DNA of 31,496 nucleotides from an uncultured Sutterella sp. GTDB lineage: Bacteria; Pseudomonadota; Gammaproteobacteria; Burkholderiales; Burkholderiaceae_F. Shown in pieces: positions 22,254 to 29,053 of the stretch. How positions within the stretch are numbered: position 1 is the stretch's first letter; each line of letters opens with the position of its first letter. The stretch is taken from positions 1 through 31,496 of the forward strand of contig URFF01000013.1 of the NCBI GenBank assembly GCA_900546995.1, given 5' to 3'. A program made the translations under genes and the position numbers. Below the pieces are notes generated by a model. That model worked only from the letters and a program-made list of their open reading frames with translations, searched no databases and was not told the DNA's origin.

Positions 22254-23585
22254 ATGCAAGAGACGCGTTCTACATGGGGTTCCCGTTTAGGCTTTGTGCT
22301 TGCCTCAGCCGGTGCGGCTGTCGGCTTGGGTGCCATTTGGAAATTCCCCTATTTGGTCGGCTCAAACGGCGGCTCGGTTTTCCTCTTCCCCTTTATCCTC
22401 ATGACTTTTACGCTAGGCCTAGTCCTTTTAATCGCCGAACTCACCATCGGACGGGCTGGCGCTGGCTCTATTGTCACGGCGTTTCGTAAGTTGGGCGGCA
22501 AGTATTGGGGGCGAGCCGGTTATTTGGGTGTTGTCACGGGCTTTCTCGTTTTAAGTTTCTATTCAGCAATCGGTGGCTGGACCATCGCTTATTTTGTTAA
22601 CGCTTGTTTAGGATCTGGCCTTGTCAGTGATCAAGCGCAACTCGGCGCTCACTTTGCCAGCATTTCCGCCGATCCGGTTTTAGCGATCGGTTATCAGGCC
22701 CTGTTTCTTATTATCACCGCTTGGGTCGTCGCCTACGGCGTCAGCTCCGGTATTGAACGGCTCTCCAAAGTGTTAATGCCGTTGCTTTTCATACTGATGA
22801 TCATCCTGATTGTCAGAACACTTTTTCTGCCCGGCGCAACCGATGGACTACGCTATTTATTTAGCTGGAATCCGGAGGCATTTTCAGTCGATGCCCTGCT
22901 TTCGGCGATGGGTTTCACTTTCTTCTCCTTATGCTTAGGTAGCGGCTGTATGCTGACCTACGGTAGCTATTTGGATAGTAAAGTTGATCTCATCGGCTCT
23001 TCGGCTTGGATTGCTTTTTTAACCATATTGAGTTCTTTATTGGGTGCACTGATGGTCATGCCACCGGTTTTCGCATTCGGCCTTGACCCAACGGCGGGTC
23101 CCGGACTCACTTTCGTCACCATGCCCGCCATTTTCGCGCAAATGCCGTTTGGTAATTTATTCGCCATTTTGTTTTATGCCTGTCTTTTGGTGGCTGCGAT
23201 CACCAGTTCGGTCTCAATGCTTGAAATTGACGTCGCCTTTTTACACGATGAATGGAAGTGGTCTCGCCCCAAAGCGGTGGTGGTGACCTCTGTAGGACTG
23301 CTCTTTGTCGGGGCCTTCTCCGCACTTTCTTTCGGACCTCTGGCCGACTACAAATGGTTGGGAAGAACATTTTTTGATTGGATTGATTACATCACCTCCA
23401 ATCTTTGTTTACCGATAGGCGGTTTGATGATTGCCGTTTTAGCGAGTTGGTTGGCTTGGGATAAGGTCAAACCTTTTATTGCCGGGGACAAAACGCACAG
23501 CGAATTAACCTATAAAGTGTTGCGCTGGAGTATCGCCATCTTTTCGCCGATTCTTGTCTTAACGGTTATCGCAACGGGAATTTAA
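22254..23585 (+). CDS. NSS-family sodium-dependent amino-acid transporter 1 (YhdH-like)
   Basis: Inner-membrane Na+ symporter of the neurotransmitter:sodium symporter family, 443 residues, about 11-12 helices. Helix 1 reads AGAAVGLGAIWKFPY (about 19-33), the unwound substrate/Na+ site; compared with LeuT, the positions of N21 and N27 are alanine and R30 is lysine, as in YhdH-type bacterial members as I recall them. Also diagnostic are the SGIERLSKVLMPLLF segment and FAFGLDPTAGPGLTFVTMP. AAAGGA lies about 8 bases upstream. It is closely similar to the gene at 24364, so the two are probably duplicates. The amino-acid substrate is unknown. Confidence 0.9.
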   Translation: MQETRSTWGSRLGFVLASAGAAVGLGAIWKFPYLVGSNGGSVFLFPFILMTFTLGLVLLIAELTIGRAGAGSIVTAFRKLGGKYWGRAGYLGVVTGFLVLSFYSAIGGWTIAYFVNACLGSGLVSDQAQLGAHFASISADPVLAIGYQALFLIITAWVVAYGVSSGIERLSKVLMPLLFILMIILIVRTLFLPGATDGLRYLFSWNPEAFSVDALLSAMGFTFFSLCLGSGCMLTYGSYLDSKVDLIGSSAWIAFLTILSSLLGALMVMPPVFAFGLDPTAGPGLTFVTMPAIFAQMPFGNLFAILFYACLLVAAITSSVSMLEIDVAFLHDEWKWSRPKAVVVTSVGLLFVGAFSALSFGPLADYKWLGRTFFDWIDYITSNLCLPIGGLMIAVLASWLAWDKVKPFIAGDKTHSELTYKVLRWSIAIFSPILVLTVIATGI

Positions 23586-23594
23586 AATTTTTCG

Positions 23595-23637
23595 TAGCCG
23601 GTTGGTAAATAAATACCATACCGGCTATTGTTTATTT
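23595..23637 (+). terminator. Intrinsic terminator after NSS transporter 1
   Basis: A 13-bp stem with one bulged T: TAGCCGGT-TGGTA (23595-23607) / TACCA-T-ACCGGCTA (23614-23627), loop AATAAA, followed by TTGTTTATTT. Its 3' arm touches the first recognisable codons of the exporter remnant. Confidence 0.88.
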
Positions 23638-24031
23638 GGGGATTCGGTTGTATCGAGCCAAACCGTTTAGTTTTGATCTGGCCAACAAAGAAAAAGCGGC
23701 TCCGTTTTCCATGACCCAAAAAGGCTCGCTGTGGCTGCAAGGGGTCACATTACAGATGACCAATCCTCAGCTCATCATGTTCTTTGTCTCGCTTTTTCCA
23801 CAATTCACCGACCACGAGCTTTCTTTCACGCGTCAAGTGGTTGTCATGTCACTGACTTACTTTTGTATCGTTTTCCTGATTCACACCGGATATGGTTGGA
23901 TTGCTTCAAATTTCAGACAACTGTTATCAACACCTAAAGTCGCTAAAGTCATTAATTGTGTCGGAGGCAGTTTCTTTTTGCTGCTAGCGGCCCGCGTTTT
24001 TTGGGATATGGCTCAAGAAATCGGTCTGTAA
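23624..24031 (+). pseudogene. Remnant of a LysE/RhtB-family exporter (C-terminal half)
   Basis: The translation from 23624 (AIVYLGIRLYRAKPF...) matches the end of helix 3 and the whole C-terminal half of LysE/RhtB exporters, including the TNPQLIMFFVSLFPQF segment (compare NPKAVIYFGSIF in the RhtB gene at 16573). The N-terminal half with the SPGPD signature is absent: an in-frame TAA lies at 23606-23608, inside the preceding terminator. No ribosome-binding site or good start exists (TTG at 23636 is the first possible). The frame is otherwise intact to the stop, so the truncation is probably recent and most likely came with the rearrangement that placed NSS transporter 1 here. Confidence 0.8.
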
Positions 24032-24363
24032 AAGTTTTTTGCTCTCATCTGAGGGATTTTGCTCATGCTAGTTTGTTATCCCTCTGTTATCCTTCTAAAA
24101 CGTTACGCAAAACAGATAATGAACCTTTTACCGCGTAATATCAGAATTGACCATGAGTACTAACGCCGAGCGGTTTGTCCGCGTATTAATTCGATTTATG
24201 GTGCCCTGCGTCGCTGTGGCGATGGCGGGCGCAGGGCGTGTACGCTAAAGACTTTTCAGTCTGTCAGAACGGGTTTTCCCCTGTTTCTCCCTTCAATCAG
24301 CCAAAAACGATTTAAATAACCAGAAGTGTCACGACTTCTTTTCAGAATTTAGAGTATTTCATT
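24032..24363 (+). promoter_or_regulatory. 332-base leader region of NSS transporter 2
   Basis: This gap holds an inverted repeat GAGGGAT (24051-24057) / ATCCCTC (24078-24084), a 31-codon small frame (24153-24248) with a strong internal hairpin GCCCTGCG/CGCAGGGC (about 24202-24236), a hairpin AGACT/AGTCT just after its stop (about 24249-24262), and a terminator-like hairpin AGAAGT/ACTTCT followed by TTTC (24322-24343). The order resembles an attenuator: leader peptide, alternative hairpins, terminator, gene. No known riboswitch consensus was recognised. Confidence 0.45.
24153..24248 (+). CDS. Possible leader peptide or small membrane protein
   Basis: ATG at 24153 opens 31 codons ending in TAA. 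The peptide starts MSTNAERFVRVLIRF and continues with a hydrophobic alanine/valine-rich stretch, ending GRVR. It could be a single-helix membrane peptide or a leader peptide (five valine and four arginine codons) controlling the NSS gene 116 bases downstream. No Shine-Dalgarno is visible, and its GC-rich part coincides with a hairpin, so it may not be translated. Confidence 0.3.
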   Translation: MSTNAERFVRVLIRFMVPCVAVAMAGAGRVR

Positions 24364-25692
24364 ATGTCCACAAGAGCACAATTCACTTCAAAGCTCGGCT
24401 TTATTCTGGCTAGTGCCGGAGCCGCAGTCGGCCTTGGCGCTATTTGGAAGTTCCCCTATATGGCGGGAACCAACGGCGGCTCAACCTTCATCATTCCATA
24501 CATTCTATTTTGCTTCACAATCGGCATGTTTTTACTTTTAGCTGAGTTAGTGGTCGGACGCGCCGGTCGCGCCGCCAGTATCAACAGCATGATTCGTGTT
24601 GGCCGCAGCCGTTTTTGGGGATTATTTGGTTTCATTGGAACGCTCACCGGTTTTTTGATTCTGACGTTTTATTCAACCGTTGGCGGTTGGTGCGTGGCTT
24701 ATGCCGTCGATGCCGCGTTGGGTAACGGCATCATTACCGATGTAAAGCAATTGGGAAGCTATTTCGGCAGTTTCGTCAGTAATCCGATCACTTGTATCGG
24801 CTACCAGTTAGTCTTTATGTTGATGACTGCCGGTGTCGTCATTTTTGGCGTACAAAAAGGTATTGAACGTCTCTCCAAATACCTAATGCCAACACTTTTC
24901 ATCTTGATGTTGATTTTGATTGTGCGCGGTCTTACCTTGCCGGGCGCATGGGCTGGTGTCGAATTCATGTTTAGCCTTGACTGGGAACACTTCAATGCAA
25001 ATAGTGTTTTCAATGCCATGGGTTTTTGCTTCTTCTCTCTTTCCGTTGGCGCCGGTACGCTGATTGTCTATGCATCTTATTTATCTGAAGCTGACAACCT
25101 CCCTCAATCAACCGCCTGGGTGGCATTTTTAGGTATCTTGGCGGCCTTACTCGGTGGCTTAATGGTTATGCCGCCGGTCTTTGCCTTTGGTTTGGAACCT
25201 ACGGCTGGACCGGGCTTAACCTTTGTCACCATGCCCGCCGTTTTTGCTCATATGCCCTTTGGCCAATTCTTTGCGGTTCTGTTTTACATCTGTTTGATCG
25301 TTGCCGCCATCACAAGTTCGGTTAGCATTTTAGAAGCCGTTACCGCAGCGTTGGGCGACCTGAAAATTCCACGTCGTACCGCTGTACCCATTGCTTCAAT
25401 CGCCATCATGGCCATCGGCGTGTTCTGCTCACTTTCTTTCGGTGCACTCGCTGATTTCAAAATTTTTGGTAAAACCATCTTTGATTTACTTGACTACTTA
25501 ACGAGTAACGTCGGGATGCCATTTGCCGCACTCGGCTTAGCCATTGTTGCCGCATGGGTCAATTGGCCGACGACGCGCCATCAGCTCACGACGGCAAAAG
25601 CTCTCTCCCCGATGATGCTCACTTGCCTGCGAATCGGTATCGGGGTCGTATCACCGGCGGTTATTATCATTGTCGTGATGCGCAGCATTTAA
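24364..25692 (+). CDS. NSS-family sodium-dependent amino-acid transporter 2 (YhdH-like)
   Basis: 442-residue paralogue of the transporter at 22254, collinear over its length. It shows ASAGAAVGLGAIWKFPYMAGTNGGS in helix 1 (about 17-41), GIERLSKYLMPTLFILMLILIVRG in the middle, and the FAFGLEPTAGPGLTFVTMPAVFA segment. It carries the same differences from LeuT (alanine at the N21 and N27 positions, lysine at R30). A weak AGAG is the only ribosome-binding signal. The long leader suggests separate control from copy 1. A terminator follows. Substrate unknown; probably a hydrophobic or aromatic amino acid by family habit. Confidence 0.9.
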   Translation: MSTRAQFTSKLGFILASAGAAVGLGAIWKFPYMAGTNGGSTFIIPYILFCFTIGMFLLLAELVVGRAGRAASINSMIRVGRSRFWGLFGFIGTLTGFLILTFYSTVGGWCVAYAVDAALGNGIITDVKQLGSYFGSFVSNPITCIGYQLVFMLMTAGVVIFGVQKGIERLSKYLMPTLFILMLILIVRGLTLPGAWAGVEFMFSLDWEHFNANSVFNAMGFCFFSLSVGAGTLIVYASYLSEADNLPQSTAWVAFLGILAALLGGLMVMPPVFAFGLEPTAGPGLTFVTMPAVFAHMPFGQFFAVLFYICLIVAAITSSVSILEAVTAALGDLKIPRRTAVPIASIAIMAIGVFCSLSFGALADFKIFGKTIFDLLDYLTSNVGMPFAALGLAIVAAWVNWPTTRHQLTTAKALSPMMLTCLRIGIGVVSPAVIIIVVMRSI

Positions 25693-25703
25693 AAGTTTTT
25701 ATC

Positions 25704-25735
25704 AACGCCCGACCATTTCGGTTGGGCGTTTTCTT
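25704..25735 (+). terminator. Intrinsic terminator after NSS transporter 2
   Basis: The stem AACGCCCGACC (25704-25714) / GGTTGGGCGTT (25720-25730), with one G-T pair, is followed by TTTTCTTT. Confidence 0.85.
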
Positions 25736-25771
25736 TATCTTGGACGGCAAGAGAACCAAAGAAACGGAAAC

Positions 25772-25803
25772 AAAAAATCCCAAGCTACCGAAGTAGTGGG
25801 ATT
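25772..25803 (-). terminator. Intrinsic terminator of the tRNA-Ala/tRNA-Glu unit
   Basis: On the minus strand, AATCCCA-CTAC, a TTCG tetraloop, then GTAG-CT-TGGGATT is followed by T6. The tetraloop-capped stem lies 9 bases after the tRNA-Glu 3' end. Confidence 0.88.
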
Positions 25804-25811
25804 CTAAGCAA

Positions 25812-25887
25812 TGGCGTCCCCACGGGGATTCGAACCCCGGTACCGACCGTGAAAGGGTCGTGTCCTAGGCCTCTAGACGATGGAGAC
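25812..25887 (-). tRNA. tRNA-Glu (anticodon TTC)
   Basis: Complete 76-base cloverleaf on the minus strand with encoded CCA: acceptor GTCTCCA/TGGGGAC with one T-G pair, anticodon loop CTTTCAC giving TTC, T arm GGGGTTCGAATCCCC, discriminator G. It is cotranscribed after tRNA-Ala, 11 bases downstream of it. Confidence 0.96.
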
Positions 25888-25898
25888 TCTTCAAATTG

Positions 25899-25974
25899 TG
25901 GTGGAGGTAAGCGGATTCGAACCGCTGACCCCTTGCATGCCATGCAAGTGCTCTACCAACTGAGCTATACCCCC
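25899..25974 (-). tRNA. tRNA-Ala (anticodon GGC)
   Basis: Complete 76-base cloverleaf with encoded CCA: acceptor GGGGGTA/TACCTCC, D arm GCTC/GAGC, anticodon stem CTTGC/GCAAG with loop ATGGCAT giving GGC, T arm AGCGGTTCGAATCCGCT. First gene of the two-tRNA unit. Confidence 0.96.
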
Positions 25975-25988
25975 AAACGAGAAGACGC

Positions 25989-26017
25989 ATTTTATAGATA
26001 CTTTTTTATAAATGCAA
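25989..26017 (-). promoter_or_regulatory. sigma70 promoter of the tRNA-Ala/tRNA-Glu unit
   Basis: Minus-strand TTGCAT (complement of 26012-26017) and TAAAAT (complement of 25989-25994) are spaced by exactly 17 bases. The predicted start is only a few bases before tRNA-Ala. The promoter lies just past the greB stop. Confidence 0.85.
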
Positions 26018-26037
26018 GCACTTTTTTGATTTTTTTC

Positions 26038-26577
26038 TTAGCAATATTTCACTTCGATGATTTCCAAGTGTTGCACACCGGAGGGAGTGGGCAACTTCAC
26101 CGTATCCCCTTCATGAGCTTTTAACAATGCTCGGGCAATCGGGCTAATCCAACTAACATCTCCCACACTGGCATCGGCCTCATCGATACCAACAATACGA
26201 ATCGTGTGTTCTTGACCCTCATCATCTTCATAGGTCACTGTTGCGCCGAAAAAGACTTGATCGGTTGCCGGTCTTGTCGCGGGATCAACAACTTCCGCAA
26301 AATCAATGCGTTTACTTAAAAAACGAATTCGACGATCGATCTCTCGCAATCGGCGCTTTCCGTACAGATAATCCCCGTTTTCACTTCGGTCACCGTTGCT
26401 CGCAGCCCATGCCACGATGTTGGCAACTTCAGGTCGTTCAACACGAACCAAGTGCTCACGCTCATCCAACATCCGACGGTAGCACTGTGGGGTCATATAA
26501 TTTTTCGTTCCATGAGGCAATGCAGGAAGACTCACGTCTTCATCATCTTCATCATCAGAGGCAATATTCCCCGTCAT
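26038..26577 (-). CDS. greB: Transcription elongation factor GreB
   Basis: Stimulates RNA cleavage by backtracked RNA polymerase, restarting stalled elongation. The 179-residue protein has the N-terminal coiled coil (about 28-100) with the tip motif GDRSENGDY, whose acidic residues reach into the polymerase active site, then REIDRRIRFLSKRI typical of GreB rather than GreA, and the C-terminal FKBP-like domain ending IIEVKYC. It has an acidic N-terminal extension of about 20 residues (DDEDDEDV) compared with E. coli GreB (158). AAAGG lies about 7 bases upstream. Related genomes often place greB after spoT on the same strand; here it is inverted and 3.8 kb away. Confidence 0.94.
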   Translation of the reverse strand: MTGNIASDDEDDEDVSLPALPHGTKNYMTPQCYRRMLDEREHLVRVERPEVANIVAWAASNGDRSENGDYLYGKRRLREIDRRIRFLSKRIDFAEVVDPATRPATDQVFFGATVTYEDDEGQEHTIRIVGIDEADASVGDVSWISPIARALLKAHEGDTVKLPTPSGVQHLEIIEVKYC

Positions 26578-26705
26578 AACGTGCCTTTCAAATAATCGTT
26601 ACAAAAATTACCAAACCCTGTATTTTAATCCTCAAAATCAGAGCAAGCACTTCATTTTTGCGTTAAAGTGATCTTAGTTCAATTTCATTGACTCAGAGGA
26701 TTTTT

Positions 26706-27218
26706 ATGAAAAAGTTGGCTCTTCTTGCTGCTTTGGCTGCTCTCGGTCTTGCCGGTTGCGCAAATGACGGTCGCTATTATCGTTCAGACACTTATCAGGC
26801 TGGGGCTGTTAACCAAGCTCAACAAGTCCGTACTGTTGAAATCTTGGCCATCGGACAAGCCAGGGTCGCTGTTGACAATGACACCAATCGTAACGATGCC
26901 AAAACCATCGGAACCATCATCGGGGCGGTTGCGGGTGCCGCTATTGGCAGTCACAACAACCACGATACCAGTTCGCGTGTTTTGGGCGGCTTAGCCGGTG
27001 CTGCTGTCGGTAATATCGCTGGAGGAGCTGTAGCGGGCTCTCGTACAAGCTATGTTGACGGTGTGCAGCTGACTTTCCGCTATGACAACAAGATTTATAA
27101 CTCCGCTCAGGTGGGGCGTCCCTGCGAATATAAGACCGGTTTGGCTGTGATGATTTCCACGTCGCCAACCGAAACTCGTATTCAACCGAATAATCCTTAC
27201 GGCTGTGCTCGGCCTTAA
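26706..27218 (+). CDS. Glycine-zipper 2TM-domain outer-membrane lipoprotein
   Basis: The 170-residue product has a lipoprotein signal ending LAGC (Cys18), then a glycine zipper (about 65-107; repeated GxxxG-like IIGAVAGAAIG and LGGLAGAAVGNIAGG). The architecture is that of SlyB/17-kDa-antigen-type lipoproteins, which insert into or stabilise the outer membrane. The C-terminal part (VQLTFRYDNKIYNSAQVGRPCEYKTG) occurs in beta-proteobacterial members. An ATG at 26688 is in frame, but the one at 26706 has AGAGGA at a proper distance and gives a clean signal peptide. The coiled-coil gene follows after 24 bases, so the two are probably cotranscribed. Confidence 0.85.
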   Translation: MKKLALLAALAALGLAGCANDGRYYRSDTYQAGAVNQAQQVRTVEILAIGQARVAVDNDTNRNDAKTIGTIIGAVAGAAIGSHNNHDTSSRVLGGLAGAAVGNIAGGAVAGSRTSYVDGVQLTFRYDNKIYNSAQVGRPCEYKTGLAVMISTSPTETRIQPNNPYGCARP

Positions 27219-27242
27219 CCTATAGAGAAAGGATAGCGCAAT

Positions 27243-27725
27243 ATGAAGAAACTTCTCGTTAGCAGCTCAGTCTTGGCTGCGTTGATCGCTTTGCCTTGCG
27301 CCAACGCTCAAATGTCAATGGACGAACAAATTGCCCGGATTTATCAGGCTGAGCAAGAAATTAAGGCGATTGATGCGGCTAAGGAAGCCGAGCGTCAAGA
27401 AGCGGCCAAACGTGCAGCCGACATTAAGCAGCGAGCTGAAAAAGCCCGTCAAAAAGAGCAAGCCGCTCAACGAAAAGCACAACAAGAGCGACAGGCGAAG
27501 CTACAAGCTTATGAAGATGAGTCCCGAGAAATTGATCTTAAGATCAAGCGGCTGGATCTTGAATTAAAACGCGCTCAAGTCGATTTACAAAAGAAAATGG
27601 CTGAAGCACGCGCTGCAAGGGCCGATGATTTTGTTCAGGCTGAACTCAATGAAGCTCAGTCTCAAGTGAATTCTCTGCAGGCGCAGTCAGATGCACTGAA
27701 AAAGCAAAAAGCCGCCATGCAATAG
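27243..27725 (+). CDS. Periplasmic coiled-coil protein of unknown function
   Basis: The 160-residue product starts with a Sec signal peptide, cleaved probably after CANA (about residue 22). The rest is almost entirely charged helix (about 28-160) rich in alanine, glutamine, lysine and glutamate with heptad-like spacing, predicting a long coiled coil. No domain was recognised with confidence; it may belong to one of the unnamed small proteobacterial periplasmic families. Such proteins can act as chaperones or envelope spacers, but nothing here proves that. AAAGGA precedes the ATG. It is the second gene of a pair with the glycine-zipper lipoprotein and is followed by a terminator. Confidence 0.75.
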   Translation: MKKLLVSSSVLAALIALPCANAQMSMDEQIARIYQAEQEIKAIDAAKEAERQEAAKRAADIKQRAEKARQKEQAAQRKAQQERQAKLQAYEDESREIDLKIKRLDLELKRAQVDLQKKMAEARAARADDFVQAELNEAQSQVNSLQAQSDALKKQKAAMQ

Positions 27726-27736
27726 CTGTTAACCAC

Positions 27737-27768
27737 AAAAAGTCTCGACCGAATGGCCGGGACTTTTT
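27737..27768 (+). terminator. Intrinsic terminator after the coiled-coil gene
   Basis: AAAAAGTCTCGACC (27737-27750) pairs with GGCCGGGACTTTTT (27755-27768) with one mismatch and one wobble, loop GAAT, ending in T5. Confidence 0.85.
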
Positions 27769-27798
27769 CGACTTTCTGTTTAGAAAAAGGATTTCCTT

Positions 27799-28389
27799 GT
27801 GAAACAATTGCGGACAATATTCATCGCATCCCTGACAATCGCTCTGCCTGCCTGCTCTCTTTTAAGCGCAGACGATCCCGTTGCCACATCGGTGTATGCG
27901 AGCAATAACACAGCTCCCAAACTATACGCCTACCCCTACGCTTTGCAAAAGACATTAAATGCCTCCATACAAACTCGCTTTAAAACAGGCGAAACGCTTT
28001 TTGAAGCAAACGGGCAATTAAAAAGTGACAACCACTCGGTCTCTCTAACCTTTACGTCGAATAATCAGGTCATCTGGTTAATTGACTACAACGGAGAAAC
28101 AATAAACGAAGTGCGAACAAGTGAAATTCCTGATGAGTTACAAGCTCAGGACATGCTTCGGGATATTGCTTTAAGTTTTTGGCCTCAATCTGCCATCTCA
28201 CGACAGCTTAAAAACAATCAACTGCTTCAAACCGAGTTTGAACGCAGAGTCATTGATTCCAATGAAAAACCACTCATTCAGGTTAGCTATTTAATGGGGG
28301 CCTCAATCAGTACGCCAAACGGACGAATTGTTGTTGATAACTTTGCCGAAGACTATCAGCTCATCCTTGACTGCAAGAGGAATTTTTAA
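27799..28389 (+). CDS. DUF3261-type lipoprotein
   Basis: The 196-residue product starts with GTG (AAGGA about 9 bases upstream) and a lipoprotein signal with LPAC (Cys19). The mature domain (about 40-190) is beta-rich, with phrases such as LNASIQTRF, FEANGQLKSD, ALSFWPQSAI and IQVSY, which I associate with DUF3261 lipoproteins. These are encoded in aryl-polyene, xanthomonadin and flexirubin clusters next to LolA-like and MMPL genes, the same neighbours as here. The role is probably in moving a lipid to, or anchoring it at, the outer membrane (inference). It starts a three-gene set on the plus strand. Confidence 0.7.
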   Translation: MKQLRTIFIASLTIALPACSLLSADDPVATSVYASNNTAPKLYAYPYALQKTLNASIQTRFKTGETLFEANGQLKSDNHSVSLTFTSNNQVIWLIDYNGETINEVRTSEIPDELQAQDMLRDIALSFWPQSAISRQLKNNQLLQTEFERRVIDSNEKPLIQVSYLMGASISTPNGRIVVDNFAEDYQLILDCKRNF

Positions 28390-28438
28390 AGCGACTGCCG
28401 TACAATGAGAACGCTAATTTTGATAGTGCTCTCATCTC

Positions 28439-29053
28439 ATGTGTACCGCTGCTCGAATCTTTTTCACGCTCTTATTTGGGTTGACCGTTATGGGCCAAGC
28501 CTCTTCGAGCGTGTTGGATTCCATTATTGAACAAATCCCAACAGCACCGCTTATTCGAGGTCATTACACACAAACCCAAAAACTTGTTAATGTACCCAAA
28601 CCGTTTGTTACCCAGGGTCATTTTGTTTTTTGGAGAGATTCTGTTTTTTTATGGAAAACTCAAGACAAAGTACCGACCAGTACGGTTTACTCCGAGCAGT
28701 CTTTTAAAACTTACGTACACCTTCGAGGCCAACGGATCGTTTCATCCGCATCCCCCGCAACCAGTCTGGAAAATCGCGTGCTCTGGGCTTTGTTTTCCAA
28801 AGACTTTAACTCATTGGAACTTGACTTCCAAATCTTTGCTCATGAGGACAAACAAGGCTGGCAACTAGATTTTTTTCCAAAAACAAACCTCACTCGCAGC
28901 ATTGTCAAGCATATTCAGATTCGCGGAAAAGAAATGCCGGAAAGTATGACAATGCAAAACTATTCGGGCGACTTTAACACCTTGCGCTTTACGAATATGG
29001 AGCTTTCAAGCGGCTCATCATCTGAAGAGGAGGCCGACCTTGCGAATCCGTAG
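28439..29053 (+). CDS. LolA-like periplasmic lipid carrier protein
   Basis: The 204-residue product has a signal peptide (cleavage near residue 21-23) and a LolA-type beta-sheet fold pattern: a start with PTAPLIRGHYTQTQKLVNVPKPF and QGHFVFWRDSVFLWKT (about 36-75). It resembles the LolA-like proteins of aryl-polyene-type clusters more than housekeeping LolA: it is divergent, and it sits between DUF3261 and MMPL genes. The C-terminus has a short serine/glutamate tail. No Shine-Dalgarno is seen before the ATG. It overlaps the MMPL gene by 14 bases. It probably carries a lipid from the inner-membrane exporter across the periplasm (inference). Confidence 0.75.
   Translation: MCTAARIFFTLLFGLTVMGQASSSVLDSIIEQIPTAPLIRGHYTQTQKLVNVPKPFVTQGHFVFWRDSVFLWKTQDKVPTSTVYSEQSFKTYVHLRGQRIVSSASPATSLENRVLWALFSKDFNSLELDFQIFAHEDKQGWQLDFFPKTNLTRSIVKHIQIRGKEMPESMTMQNYSGDFNTLRFTNMELSSGSSSEEEADLANP

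Noticed and set aside
24032..24363. Known riboswitch (glycine, THF, TPP, Mn) before NSS transporter 2
   Set aside because: None of the conserved core strings of these classes was found by reading; the hairpins fit an attenuator idea better.
25849..26124. Plus-strand ORF over the tRNA genes and greB end
   Set aside because: It is antisense to tRNA-Glu, tRNA-Ala and greB; the translation shows only tRNA-derived sequence.
28405..28530. Small ORF starting at 28405 before the LolA-like gene
   Set aside because: It runs in another frame, lacks a ribosome-binding site, and the LolA-like gene has a complete signal peptide of its own from 28439.
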